Source: Actinomycetes bacterium (GTDB taxonomy: Bacteria; Actinomycetota; Acidimicrobiia; Acidimicrobiales; Bog-793). From it: DNA of 64,000 bases. The notes beneath the pieces are model-generated. The model had not been told where the DNA came from. It saw only the letters and a program-made list of their open reading frames with translations, and ran no database searches. Location: the NCBI GenBank assembly GCA_021798985.1, contig JAJZBI010000017.1, positions 16,111 to 80,110 of the forward strand. The letters are read 5' to 3'. The stretch's first letter is position 1, and each line of letters begins with the position of its first letter. The translations under genes and the position numbers were made by a program. Positions 46,755 through 56,286 of the stretch are shown here, one piece after another.

Positions 46755-47696
46755 TCACGCCCAGAAGAGCTCGGCCATGTCCTCGACGTTGGCGGGATGC
46801 CGCAGCTTGGAGATCGCACGCGCCTCGATCTGGCGAACCCGTTCACGGGTGAGATTGAAGTGCGCGCCGACTTCCTCGAGGGTTCTCGGCTCACCTCGGT
46901 CGAGGCCGAAGCGCAAGCGCAGGACGTCGCGCTCTCGCTCGTCGAGCTGCTCCAGCACGCGCGCCACAACGCCCGGTAGCAGCGCCACCGCCGCCGACTC
47001 GAACGGCGAGGGCGCAAGGCGGTCCTCGACGAGGTCACCGAGCTCGGCGTCGCCGTCCTCCCGCAGCGGCTCGGAGAGCGAGAGGGGTTGGGCGCGGATG
47101 CGCAGGATCTCCTCCACCTTGTCTTGCGACAGGCCGAGCTCTGCTGCGAGCTCGGCCCGCGTCGCCGAGCGACCCAACCGTCCGTGCAGGCGCCCCTGCG
47201 CGCCCTGCAGCGCAGAGACGAGGTCCGCGGCATGAACCGGCAGGCGGATCGTCCGTGACGAGTTCGCGATCCCGCGCGACACCGCCTGGCGGATCCACCA
47301 GGTTGCGTAGGTGGAGAACTTGAAGCCCTTGCGCCAGTCGAACTTCTCGACGGCGTGGATCAGCCCGAGGTTTCCCTCTTGGATGAGGTCGAGCAGAGGG
47401 AGCCCTGACGCCTGGTACTTCTTCGCGATGTGCACAACGAGGCGGAGGTTCGACTGCACGAAGGTCCGCTCTGCGTCATCGCCAGCCTTGATCGCGCGCC
47501 GAAGCGCCCGACGCCGCTCGGCAGACGGCGCGCCGCTGCCTGCGGCGAGATCCAGCTTCGCCTGGGCGCGCTCCTCGATGGCGCGGGCGAGGCGAGCTTC
47601 GTCCTCCTTGGAGAGCAGCGGGTACTGCCCGATCTCATGGAGGTAGCGGCGGACGAGGTCCTCCTCCTCCCGGTCCGGGCGGCCCTTGGTCACCAT
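46755..47696 (-). CDS. RNA polymerase sigma factor, RpoD/SigA-related (group 2)
   Basis: DLVRRYLHEIGQYPLLSKEDE, NLRLVVHIAKKYQASGLPLLDLIQEGNLGLIHAVEKFDWRKGFKFSTYATWWIRQAV, region 4 RTLEEVGAHFNLTRERVRQIEARAISKLRHP. Confidence 0.95.
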   Translation of the reverse strand: MVTKGRPDREEEDLVRRYLHEIGQYPLLSKEDEARLARAIEERAQAKLDLAAGSGAPSAERRRALRRAIKAGDDAERTFVQSNLRLVVHIAKKYQASGLPLLDLIQEGNLGLIHAVEKFDWRKGFKFSTYATWWIRQAVSRGIANSSRTIRLPVHAADLVSALQGAQGRLHGRLGRSATRAELAAELGLSQDKVEEILRIRAQPLSLSEPLREDGDAELGDLVEDRLAPSPFESAAVALLPGVVARVLEQLDERERDVLRLRFGLDRGEPRTLEEVGAHFNLTRERVRQIEARAISKLRHPANVEDMAELFWA

Positions 47697-47754
47697 GGCT
47701 GCAACCCGATGACGGCGCCATGCCCCCGACGCGCGTCAATGGCGCGCCGCGCGC

Positions 47755-47964
47755 TCATGCACGCTCCCAGTCGCCGTCGAGCGGCTCTGCGTCGATCAGA
47801 CCGGACCGGTGTCGATCGCAGGCTTCGACGACGTAGAGGTCACGACCGGCGTGCAAGCTTCCCGACCACGTCGCATCGCGAGCGCACTGGTGGCGCCCTT
47901 CCGGCGAGTCGACCACACGCTGACATCGACGGCTGGCGCGGCTCGCACCACCGGTCGTGGTCAC
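47755..47964 (-). CDS. Small Cys/His-containing protein
   Basis: CQRVVDSPEGRHQCARDATWSGSLHAGRDLYVVEACDRH; spacing suggests a possible metal-binding peptide. Confidence 0.35.
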   Translation of the reverse strand: MTTTGGASRASRRCQRVVDSPEGRHQCARDATWSGSLHAGRDLYVVEACDRHRSGLIDAEPLDGDWERA

Positions 47965-48321
47965 GTCTCAGCCGAGCGTACGGTCCGTTCGCGCCGGTGC
48001 TCGAGCGCGCCAAGGCGATGCTGCAGCTTCTCGGGTTCGGCCGCGTCTCGCGGGCCGATGCGCGCCGCGAGGGCGTCGAGCCGTCCGAGCGCTCGGTCGA
48101 TCAGCTCGGGCCGGTCGGCCTCGCTGGTCGAGTGCAGGTCACGACGAAACGCCGCGAGCGCGTTACGCGAACGTCGCGTCCCCGGGCGCGAGGCGATCGC
48201 CTTCAAGGACAGCCCTTCTGCGCGCAGCGCCGGGGCGTCCTGGCTGTTGCGCCGCGGGCGGGCCGGACGATCGTCCGAACCGCCCTCGCGGCGACCTCTT
48301 GTGAGTTCGGGTCTTCCGTTC

Positions 48322-48525
48322 CTAGGCAGGCCGGACCGCGCTCGCCTGGAGCCCCTTGGGCCCCTGCGTCGTCTCAAACTGCACGCGCTGACCCTCTTCG
48401 AGGTTCTTGTATCCCGTGCCCTCGATCGCACTGTGGTGGACGAATACGTCCGCACCGCCATCGTCCTGGGTGATGAAGCCGAAGCCCTTTTCGGAGCTGA
48501 ACCACTTCACGGTGCCTGTCGCCAC
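48322..48525 (-). CDS. Cold shock protein
   Basis: [67 protein letters not shown]. Confidence 0.96.
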   Translation of the reverse strand: MATGTVKWFSSEKGFGFITQDDGGADVFVHHSAIEGTGYKNLEEGQRVQFETTQGPKGLQASAVRPA

Positions 48526-48623
48526 TGTTCTTCCTCTCGCGCGCAACACATCTCGCCGAGAACCAAGGTGATCGACGGCCGGGGTCGGTGTGCGCAGAAC
48601 CGCCGACCCACTCAAGGGTCATT

Positions 48624-49718
48624 CTACCTCTCCTCTGGCACATCCCGCCGCCGACGGGCGGACAGCACGTCGGCATCGGGCCAACGCACCTCGACGACAA
48701 GGGAGAGCTTCTCAAGGATGGCGATGAGGCGAGCCGTCGAGTCCCACTCGTGACGGCCCACGCCGTGGCGAGCAAGACGCGGGAGCGAGTGGTGGAGGTT
48801 GTGCCAGTTCTCGCCGAATGACACCACGGCGAGGGCCGCCAAGTTGCGCGCCTGGTCGCTGCGACGAGTGCGGAACGGTCGGGTGCCCCACAGGTGGCAC
48901 GCGGAGTTGACGGCGAAGGTCGCCTGCTGCAGGACGAAGACCCGCACGAGACCGCCCCAGAGCAAGCCGCCGAGCATCCCCGCCGCGCTGCCGCTGATCG
49001 CAAAGCCAAGCAGCGCAGGGAGTGCGAACGACGCGAGGCAAAAGAGGGGGAAGAGCCGATCGAGGACCACGAGGTCGCGATCGGCCAGCAGATCGGGGAT
49101 CCAACGCTCTCGTGCTTCGGGTTGCGGACGGAACAGCCATCCCAGATGCGCGTGGAGCGCGCCGCGCAGCTGGCCGATGAGGGACCGGCCGGACAGGTGC
49201 GGCGAGTGCGGATCACCTTCGACGTCGGTGTACGCGTGGTGACGACGATGATTCGCCGACCAGCCGAGCACGCCGCCCTCGAGCGCGAGCGAGCCTGCGA
49301 CGACGAGCACGATCTTGGTCAGCCGCCGGGCACGGAAGGCACGATGGGTGCACATGCGGTGAAATCCCGCGGTGAGGCCGTGACCTGTGACGAGGTAGAG
49401 CACGACCGCAACGGCGAGGTTGGCGACGCTGGCCTGGTCTCGAAAGAGCATCAGCGCCGCGACGGCCGTGCCGAGCAGCGGGCCGAAGACGACGACCGCG
49501 GTGATCGCCTGATGGGCCCGCGAGGTCTGTGGCGCTCGAGCGTCCTGGTCTGGCGGCCGACTCGCGGCCTCGGTCACCGAGATGCGCGGCGGAGCGGAAA
49601 CGTCGCTGACTTGGGCGCTCGCGAGCTCAGGTCGGCAGGCGTCGATCGCCGCGGACAGGCCGCGGTTCGAAGAAGTGGGCGACACGGTCAACTCCGCCGT
49701 CAGGGTGCGGGACACCAC
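48624..49718 (-). CDS. Acyl-CoA/fatty acid delta-9 desaturase
   Basis: Three His boxes: HRMCTHRAF, HRRHHAYTD, NWHNLHH. Confidence 0.92.
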   Translation of the reverse strand: MVSRTLTAELTVSPTSSNRGLSAAIDACRPELASAQVSDVSAPPRISVTEAASRPPDQDARAPQTSRAHQAITAVVVFGPLLGTAVAALMLFRDQASVANLAVAVVLYLVTGHGLTAGFHRMCTHRAFRARRLTKIVLVVAGSLALEGGVLGWSANHRRHHAYTDVEGDPHSPHLSGRSLIGQLRGALHAHLGWLFRPQPEARERWIPDLLADRDLVVLDRLFPLFCLASFALPALLGFAISGSAAGMLGGLLWGGLVRVFVLQQATFAVNSACHLWGTRPFRTRRSDQARNLAALAVVSFGENWHNLHHSLPRLARHGVGRHEWDSTARLIAILEKLSLVVEVRWPDADVLSARRRRDVPEER

Positions 49719-50067
49719 CTTGCTGGGGAGCGACGCACCCAGTGAGCACTCCGGTTATCCGGAAGATCCGGACTGCGTCGCTGCAGCGGAGGGGTGGCGA
49801 CCGTGGCGCGGCCACCCGCCGGTCAACATCGTCGGCGGTCGCTCGAGCCACCGCAGCGGCTCGAGGACAGCGTCAGCGTACTCCCAAACGGGGCAGACGA
49901 CCGGGCGGGTCGACGCGTCGCGCGGTCGAGACGGGGTGATTCGAGCATGCGCCGGCGCACCGAGCCCGGCGGCCGCGGCGTGGCGATCCGCTGGAGTGCG
50001 GGGTCATCCCAGCTCGACCAGGTGCGCCCGAGGGTGCGCCGGGAGTCCGCGGGTCAGGCGCGCGCAC

Positions 50068-50835
50068 ATGGGCAAGATGGCATCCATGATCGCCATCGGT
50101 TCGCTCCTCGTGCTCGTGGCCACTTCGCTCGCCGTGACGCGCGTCGCCACCCTGGTGCTCGTCGCGACGGGCCTATCCCGGACGGTCGCCCGTTTCCAGG
50201 CCCGCTCCGCACTGTCGGGAGCCGGCTTCACGACCTCAGAATCCGAGCAAGTCGTCGGCCACCCGCTGCGGCGACGCGTGATCATGGTGCTGATGTTGAT
50301 CGGCAACGTCGGCCTCGTCGCATCCGCGGGAACGCTCATCTTGGGCTTCAACCACGGCACCGTCGGACGCCTCGGCATCACCGCCGGAGAGCTCGTGGTC
50401 GGCCTGTTCGTTCTGGTCTTTCTCTCACGAAACCGCTGGGTGGACCGGCGGCTCACCCGCTTGATCTTGCGCATCCTGCGCCGCTACAGCCGGGTGATGC
50501 GCCGTGACCTCGCCACCTTGGTCGACCTAGGTGGCCATCACGCGGTCTGCGAGCTCTTCGTGCGAGAGGGCGACTGGCTCGCCGGGCGGACCCTCGGCTC
50601 CGCACGTCTGGATGAGGAAGGGGTCGTCGTGCTCGGGGTGCAGCGCCCGGGCAAGGAGTACCAGGCGACGCCGCCAGCGTCGACGACGGTCGATGCCGGC
50701 ATCACGCTGATCGTCCACGGGCACCTCGAGGTCATCGAAGCACTCGACGGGCGCCGCGGCGGTCCAGATGGCGACGCGCAGCACGAATCGCACGCCAGGC
50801 GGTACCGACTCGAGGGGGCTGGCTCAGCGTCTTGA
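50068..50835 (+). CDS. Membrane protein with TrkA-C (RCK_C)-like domain
   Basis: Two to three N-terminal TM segments; C-terminal CELFVREGDWLAGRTLGSARLDEEGVVVLGVQRPGKEY..ASTTVDAGITLIVHGHLEVIEAL. Confidence 0.75.
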   Translation: MGKMASMIAIGSLLVLVATSLAVTRVATLVLVATGLSRTVARFQARSALSGAGFTTSESEQVVGHPLRRRVIMVLMLIGNVGLVASAGTLILGFNHGTVGRLGITAGELVVGLFVLVFLSRNRWVDRRLTRLILRILRRYSRVMRRDLATLVDLGGHHAVCELFVREGDWLAGRTLGSARLDEEGVVVLGVQRPGKEYQATPPASTTVDAGITLIVHGHLEVIEALDGRRGGPDGDAQHESHARRYRLEGAGSAS

Positions 50836-51183
50836 GCCCTGCCGATCACCGTTCAGGCCCTCGCTGTTTGCGCTGAGCTCCACCGCACCCGCTGGTCCTG
50901 GCCGCGCACATCCGAGCGGCACGAGACGATGCGTCGATCGTGCGACTCCGGCGGAACGCGCCGACGCACAGGGGGGCTATCGGCCTCCACGCGCACCATC
51001 ACGGAGATGACGGTGACCTGTCGTCGCCAGGTAGGCGGCGGTGCACGAACCCTGCAAAGTCGCAGCACAAGTCCTACTCCTTGGAGCGGGTGCGCCCGGG
51101 TCCAACCGACGGCGACCCCAGTCAACCATCAAAGAACCCTTCGGGAGTTAGAACCACGGCTCCCGGCGATCGAGCGCTCCCGC

Positions 51184-51215
51184 GATGCTGGGTAGAGATG
51201 ATGCTGGGTAGAGAT
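51184..51215. repeat. Perfect 16-bp tandem duplication (gatgctgggtagagat x2)
   Basis: Direct reading. Confidence 0.95.
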
Positions 51216-51353
51216 TCAGCGGCACCGTTACGTCTGGCGGCAGAACGACGAACCAAGTGCGGCGTCCTCGCCCGAGCCAGCGTTCCGCTCTCCGTGGCCA
51301 CCCTGGGGTGCTCGTCCACGATGCGTGGCCGTGGCAGTCAGTCGATCAGTCGA

Positions 51354-51765
51354 TCAAAAAGCACCGGGCGGTCGTGTGCCACGCTGGCAAGCCTCTCCAC
51401 TCCGGTCCTCCCATCCGCGATGCGAGGTGTCGAAAAGCGGCCGGAGCCGGTCGAGATGCTGCCGGTCTCGTTTGCGCAGGAGCGCCGACGTCCCGAGGGG
51501 GTCGACGAGCACGCTGAGGAGGAGTGCGACATCCTGCCAATCCCGCTCCGCGTTCCCCGCACCGGGGAGAGCCATTCGGTGCCGTCTGGGCGAACCCGGA
51601 GGTTCGCGACGATCGATGTCCTCGGTGGGGCGGATCCGCGCTGCGCTGTGCTCGACGGCAAGGACGAACAGCTTCTGGGCGCCGACGAGGATCCACGCCT
51701 CGGTGGTCTCCTCAGCCAGGGCGAACCAGGTTGCCCACCCGTCCTCGGCGGCCGGGGTAGCTGGG
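51354..51765 (-). pseudogene. Remnant of nucleotidyltransferase-like protein (AbiEii/DUF-NTase type), multiple frameshifts
   Basis: EDGWATWFALAEETTEAWILVGAQKLFVLAVEHSAARIRPTEDID, then VANLRVRPDGTEWLS in another frame, then AGNAERDWQDVALLLSVLVDPLGTSALLRKRDRQHLDRLRPLFDTSHRGW. Confidence 0.55.
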
Positions 51766-51773
51766 CTCGACGG

Positions 51774-52010
51774 TCACGACGGGCTTGAGTTCGACTTGAT
51801 CGGCCGCGCAGCCGATGCGAGCAGCTCACCAGCAAGGTGGCGCTGGCGGGCGTCGACGGAGCTGAGCAAGTCCGCCAGGGCGACGGCGGGAGAGACCTCA
51901 CGAGGACCGGGGCGGAGGTCCTCGGCAATCTCGTCGGTGATGGCCATGAACACCAGCTGCCCGTCGGCCTCGTAGTCCCCGAGCACCGCATCGAGGTCGG
52001 ACTGGTTCAA
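51774..52010 (-). CDS. Small hypothetical protein
   Basis: MNQSDLDAVLGDYEADGQLVFMAITDEIAEDLRPGPREVSPAVALADLLSSVDARQRHLAGELL; coherent acidic/helical translation. Confidence 0.5.
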   Translation of the reverse strand: MNQSDLDAVLGDYEADGQLVFMAITDEIAEDLRPGPREVSPAVALADLLSSVDARQRHLAGELLASAARPIKSNSSPS

Positions 52011-52110
52011 GTAGAAGACCCGATCCGCACCGACGCCGACGCAGGCCCGGCGGCACGCACCGAGGAAACCCCTGGTCGGGGCCGCCCACCTCGCGTGCCG
52101 CGCCGACCCG

Positions 52111-52186
52111 TGGAGCGGACGACGGGACTCGAACCCGCGACCCTCACCTTGGCAAGGTGATGCTCTACCAACTGAGCCACGTCCGC
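52111..52186 (-). tRNA. tRNA-Gly (anticodon GCC), CCA encoded
   Basis: Minus strand gcggacgtggctcagttggtagagcatcaccttgccaaggtgagggtcgcgggttcgagtcccgtcgtccgct+CCA; cloverleaf with 7-bp acceptor, TTGCCAA anticodon loop and GGTTCGAGTCC T-arm. Confidence 0.96.
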
Positions 52187-52232
52187 GTGTGGGCTCAGTG
52201 TACCAAGGCCGGACCGGCGCGCAGCAAGCCGC

Positions 52233-52670
52233 TCAGCGCCCGGTGTGACCGAAGCCTCCATCCCCGCGATGGCTGTCGGGGAGCTCGTCGGTCGCGATGA
52301 ACTCCGCAGTCGCCACCGGCGACAGCACGAGCTGAGCGATCCGATCACCCCGACGGACCTGGTAGTCGGTGACCGGATCGGTATTGATCAGGAGCACCTT
52401 CAGCTCCCCGCGATAACCAGAGTCGATCAACCCGGGCGTGTTCAAGCAGGTCACGCCGTGCTTCGCGGCGAGCCCTGAGCGCGGCATCACCAGTCCCGCG
52501 TAGCCCTCGGGCAGCGCCACCGCCACCCCCGTCGGCACGATCGCCCGGCCCCCGCCGGCACTGAGCAGGACGTCCTCGCTCGCGCACAAATCTGCCCCGG
52601 CATCGCCCGGCCGGGCGTAGCTCGGGATCGCGGCAGCCGGAGCGAGCAAGCGGATGGCGATGTCGGGCAC
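52233..52670 (-). CDS. dut: dUTP diphosphatase
   Basis: PGDAGADLCASEDV, MPRSGLAAKHGV, GLIDSGYRGELKVLL, GDRIAQLVL, C-terminal GGFGHTGR. Confidence 0.95.
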   Translation of the reverse strand: MPDIAIRLLAPAAAIPSYARPGDAGADLCASEDVLLSAGGGRAIVPTGVAVALPEGYAGLVMPRSGLAAKHGVTCLNTPGLIDSGYRGELKVLLINTDPVTDYQVRRGDRIAQLVLSPVATAEFIATDELPDSHRGDGGFGHTGR

Positions 52671-52732
52671 GGCCCGCACGCTACCTGCTCCTTTGCTTCC
52701 CGAGCCGGTTGCGGGACCGTTACGATCACTTG

Positions 52733-53293
52733 ATGCTCGCCTGGATGGATCTTGAGATGACGGGCCTCGACCCGAGCCGCCACGTGATCGTCGAGATCGC
52801 AACGCTGATCACCGACGACAACCTCGAGATCGTCGCTGAGGGGCCCGACCTCGTCGTCTCGGCGACCGACGCCCAGCTCCAAGAGATGGACGACGTGGTC
52901 CGCAAGATGCACACCGACTCCGGGCTGCTCGAGGAGATCCAGCACTCCACCTTGAGCCTGGAGGAGGCCGGCAAGGTGACCCTCGAGTTCCTCCGGGCGC
53001 ACCTGAACGGCCAGCGGGTGCCGCTGTGCGGCAACTCCATCGGGGTCGACCGCCGCTTCTTGCGCCATCAACTTCCCGAGATCGATGAGTACCTGCACTA
53101 CCGAAGCGTTGACGTCTCCACGGTGAAAGAGCTGTGCCGCCGGTGGTATCCGGCGATCTACGGCAAGGCCCCGAAGAAGCAGGGCAGCCACCGCGCCCTC
53201 GAGGACATCCGCGAGAGCGTCGCCGAGCTCGCCTACTACAAGCAAGAGCTGTTCTGTCCGCTCCGCCTCGAACCGAGTCCCCCGGCGAACTAG
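52733..53293 (+). CDS. orn: Oligoribonuclease
   Basis: LAWMDLEMTGLDPSRHVIVEIATLITD; LCGNSIGVDRRFL; HRALEDIRESVAELAYY (DEDDh). Confidence 0.96.
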   Translation: MLAWMDLEMTGLDPSRHVIVEIATLITDDNLEIVAEGPDLVVSATDAQLQEMDDVVRKMHTDSGLLEEIQHSTLSLEEAGKVTLEFLRAHLNGQRVPLCGNSIGVDRRFLRHQLPEIDEYLHYRSVDVSTVKELCRRWYPAIYGKAPKKQGSHRALEDIRESVAELAYYKQELFCPLRLEPSPPAN

Positions 53294-53346
53294 GGCCGGC
53301 GGCATCGGCGCGAGGAGTCGACGCCTCGAGCGGGCAGACTCGACAG

Positions 53347-54744
53347 GTGAGCTTGACGGCGCGCCGCGATGTTCCGAGCATCTGCAAGGGTGCGGCCGCC
53401 CTGTTTGCCAGCACGGCCGTGCTCGCCGGCCTGGCCGGCGCGCCGAGCCGGGCCGCCGGCGCGGCCTCGAGCGGCGGCAGCTGGACGACCTATGGCGGCG
53501 CCATGAGCCGCGACTCCATCCAGCCGGTCGGGCCGGCGCTGCACCCGCTGCACCTCGCCTGGCGCTTCGGGCGCCTCGACGGCGCGATCTACGGCGAGCC
53601 GCTGATCTTCGACCGCCGCGTCTACGTCGCGACCGAGAACGACACCGTCGACGCGCTCTCCGTGCGGACTGGCCGGCTCGCCTGGCAGCGCCATCTCGGC
53701 GCGCCGGTGCCCGCCTCGGGGCTGCCGTGCGGCGACATCACCCCGAGCGTCGGGGTCACCTCGACGATGGTGATCGACCCGGCACGCCACGAGCTGTTCG
53801 TCTCGGCCGCCGTAGACGTGGATGGTCAGTACCGCCACGAGGTCCTCGCGCTCTCCACGGCGACGGGCGAGATCCGCTGGCGCCGGGACGTCGACCGTTC
53901 CTGGTGGGACCGTCCCGCACAGCTCCAGCGGGCCGCGCTCGCGCTCAGCGACGGCCGCGTGATTGTCGGTTTTGGCGGCAACTACGGCGACTGTGCTCAG
54001 TACCGCGGCACCGTCTTGGCCGTCCCGGAGTCCGGCGGCGGCCGCATCCTCAGCTACGTCGTTCCCACTTCCCGAGAAGGCGCCGTGTGGGCACCGTCTG
54101 GGATCTCAGTGAGGCCGAGTGGCGACCTCTACGTCGCCACCGGCAACGGGGCGTCGACCTCGGCCTCGCACTACGACGAGGGCGACAGCGTGATCGAGCT
54201 CTCGCCGACCCTGGCGCGCCTCGGGGTCTTCGCGCCACACCGCTGGCTCGCGGACAACGAGCGCGACGGCGACTTGGGATCGGCGGCGCCGATGCTGCTC
54301 GGCGACCGGCGCGCCCTGATCGTCGGCAAGGAGGCCACCGGCTACTTGCTCGACCCGTCCCGTCTCGGCGGCATCGGTGGCGAGATGGCCCGCGCCCCGG
54401 TCTGCTTCTCCCAGGGCGGGGATGCCTGGCGTCCCCCGCTCGCCTATGTCGCCTGCCCGGGGGGATCGCTGACGGCGGTGCGCGTCGGCGCGCGGTCGCT
54501 GCGGGTCGCCTGGCGCGGCCCGCCCGGGACGAGCGGTTCCCCGACGCTCGCCGGAGGGCTGGTCTTCGAGGTGAGCGACGGCACCTTGCGCGGGCTCGCC
54601 CCGAGCACGGGCAAGCTCGTCGTCACGATGCCCGCCATCGCCACCGAGCATTTCGCCGCACCGAGCGCCGGGGAGGGGCTCCTCGTCGTCGGCGGAACAG
54701 ACGCCGTCGAGGCCTTCGTGGGCCCGCGCGGCGTCCGAGCGTGA
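53347..54744 (+). CDS. Secreted PQQ-like beta-propeller protein
   Basis: Signal peptide and repeated WRFGRLDGAIYGEPLIFDRRVYVATENDTVDALSVRTGRLAWQRHLG-type blades. Confidence 0.82.
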   Translation: MSLTARRDVPSICKGAAALFASTAVLAGLAGAPSRAAGAASSGGSWTTYGGAMSRDSIQPVGPALHPLHLAWRFGRLDGAIYGEPLIFDRRVYVATENDTVDALSVRTGRLAWQRHLGAPVPASGLPCGDITPSVGVTSTMVIDPARHELFVSAAVDVDGQYRHEVLALSTATGEIRWRRDVDRSWWDRPAQLQRAALALSDGRVIVGFGGNYGDCAQYRGTVLAVPESGGGRILSYVVPTSREGAVWAPSGISVRPSGDLYVATGNGASTSASHYDEGDSVIELSPTLARLGVFAPHRWLADNERDGDLGSAAPMLLGDRRALIVGKEATGYLLDPSRLGGIGGEMARAPVCFSQGGDAWRPPLAYVACPGGSLTAVRVGARSLRVAWRGPPGTSGSPTLAGGLVFEVSDGTLRGLAPSTGKLVVTMPAIATEHFAAPSAGEGLLVVGGTDAVEAFVGPRGVRA

Positions 54745-54787
54745 GCCAAGGGCACCACACGGCGCGCTCGCGTGCAATCATCGGGCG

Positions 54788-55474
54788 ATGTCCGAGGTGT
54801 CCCAGGGGCCGAGCGAGTCGCTCGCGACGATCGCCGTCGCGGTCGTCGACGACCACCAGATGGTCGCTGAGGGCCTCGCCAGCCTCCTTGCCGGCGAGAT
54901 GGACCTCGACGTCGTCGGCACGGCCGCCAACGTCGCAGCGACCATGGCGCTCGTCGAGGCGCGCCGTCCCGATGTCTTGCTCCTCGACTACCGCCTCCCC
55001 GACGGCGACGGCGTCATGGCGGCGAGCGAGGTGCTGCGCCGCTGGCCCGACACCAAGGTGGTGATGATCTCGGCGTTGCGCGACGAGGAACTCCTCGGCC
55101 GGGCGCTCGCCGTCGGCTGCTCGGGCTTCGTGCCCAAAGATCGCGGCCGCGCCGAGGTCGTCGCCGCCATCCGAGCGGCCCGCCGGGGCGAGACCTTCGT
55201 GCCCAAGGCGATGATCTCCGCCTTGTTCGGCCGGCTCCGGCCGAACAACGCCGGGGGGCGCAACGAGCTCACCAAGCGCGAGCGCGAGGTGCTCGGACTG
55301 CTCGCCAAGGGGCGGTCGACCGCCGCCATGAGCGAGGACCTGCACCTGTCCGAACACACGGTGCGCAACCACGTCCGCAACATCTTGGCCAAGCTCGGGG
55401 CCCACTCCAAGCTCGAAGCGGTCGCGCTCGCCGCTCGCGAGGGGCTGGTGAGCCTCGAGCAGCCCTACGCCTAG
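54788..55474 (+). CDS. NarL/LuxR-family response regulator
   Basis: IAVAVVDDHQMVAEGLASLL, DVLLLDYRLPDGDG, LTKREREVLGLLAKGRSTAAMSEDLHLSEHTVRNHVRNILAKLGAHSKLEAV. Confidence 0.95.
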   Translation: MSEVSQGPSESLATIAVAVVDDHQMVAEGLASLLAGEMDLDVVGTAANVAATMALVEARRPDVLLLDYRLPDGDGVMAASEVLRRWPDTKVVMISALRDEELLGRALAVGCSGFVPKDRGRAEVVAAIRAARRGETFVPKAMISALFGRLRPNNAGGRNELTKREREVLGLLAKGRSTAAMSEDLHLSEHTVRNHVRNILAKLGAHSKLEAVALAAREGLVSLEQPYA

Positions 55475-55481
55475 CGCCGCG

Positions 55482-56183
55482 TCAGTCCGAAAGGCGCGGG
55501 ATCCAGGCGCGCACCTCGGTCCCGATGCCAAGGCGCGAGTCGATCGCCACCCAGCCCCGGACCGCGCGGGCGCGCTCGGCCATCAAGGCGAGGCCGAGAT
55601 GGCCGGGGAGCTCGGCGATCTGGTCGGTGTCGAAGCCGACGCCGTCGTCGCTCACGACGAGCTCGAGGCCGTCGTGCCACTCGGTGACGGTGACGGCGAT
55701 GCGGCTCGCCTTGGCGTGTCGGTGGGCGTTGACGAGCGCCTCACGGGCGATCCGGAAGAGCACCGTCGCCTCGGCGCGGCTCGGCAGGCTGCTGAGGGCA
55801 CTGTCGAGGTGCACGCTCGGCCCGTCGAAGCCCTGGTAGCGGCGCTCGAGCTCGCGCAGGGAGTCCATCAGGCCGCCGAAGGCCAGCGCTGGGGGATGGA
55901 GCTCGAAGAGCAGGTGCCGGAGCTGCTCGATCGCGCCGTGCGCGCTGCGCGCTGCCTCCTCGGCGAGCGCCAGCGTCGCCTCGTCGCGCACCCGCGAGCT
56001 GAGCAGCTCGAGCTGGATCGCCGTCGCGATCATCGACTGGAGCACCTCGTCGTGGACCTCGCCGGCGATCCGGAAGCGCTCTTGCTCTTGCACGGCCAAG
56101 AGATGCCCGGCGAGCTCGTCGCCACCGTGGCGCTGGTGGACGCGCTCTGAAAGAGCGGAGCTGGGCTGGCTGTTGCTCTTCAC
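55482..56183 (-). CDS. Soluble sensor histidine kinase (HisKA_3 type)
   Basis: ERFRIAGEVHDEVLQSMIA H-box; REALVNAHRHAKAS N-box; DDGVGFD; GHLGLALMAERARAVRG. Confidence 0.92.
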   Translation of the reverse strand: MKSNSQPSSALSERVHQRHGGDELAGHLLAVQEQERFRIAGEVHDEVLQSMIATAIQLELLSSRVRDEATLALAEEAARSAHGAIEQLRHLLFELHPPALAFGGLMDSLRELERRYQGFDGPSVHLDSALSSLPSRAEATVLFRIAREALVNAHRHAKASRIAVTVTEWHDGLELVVSDDGVGFDTDQIAELPGHLGLALMAERARAVRGWVAIDSRLGIGTEVRAWIPRLSD

Positions 56184-56286
56184 TCGTCTCTCCCGGCTGG
56201 CATGGTCCCGGCGTGCCGAGCGGGGCGTCATGCTCCAGTCGACATCCCGATCATCGGCGCCGGGCCGGGCGCGCTTGAACGGCGGC

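Noticed and set aside
47961-48461. 166-aa minus-strand ORF between the sigma and csp genes
   Set aside because: Part of it (about 47961-48250) looks helical and might be coding, but the start is unclear and it overlaps csp; not supported enough to call.
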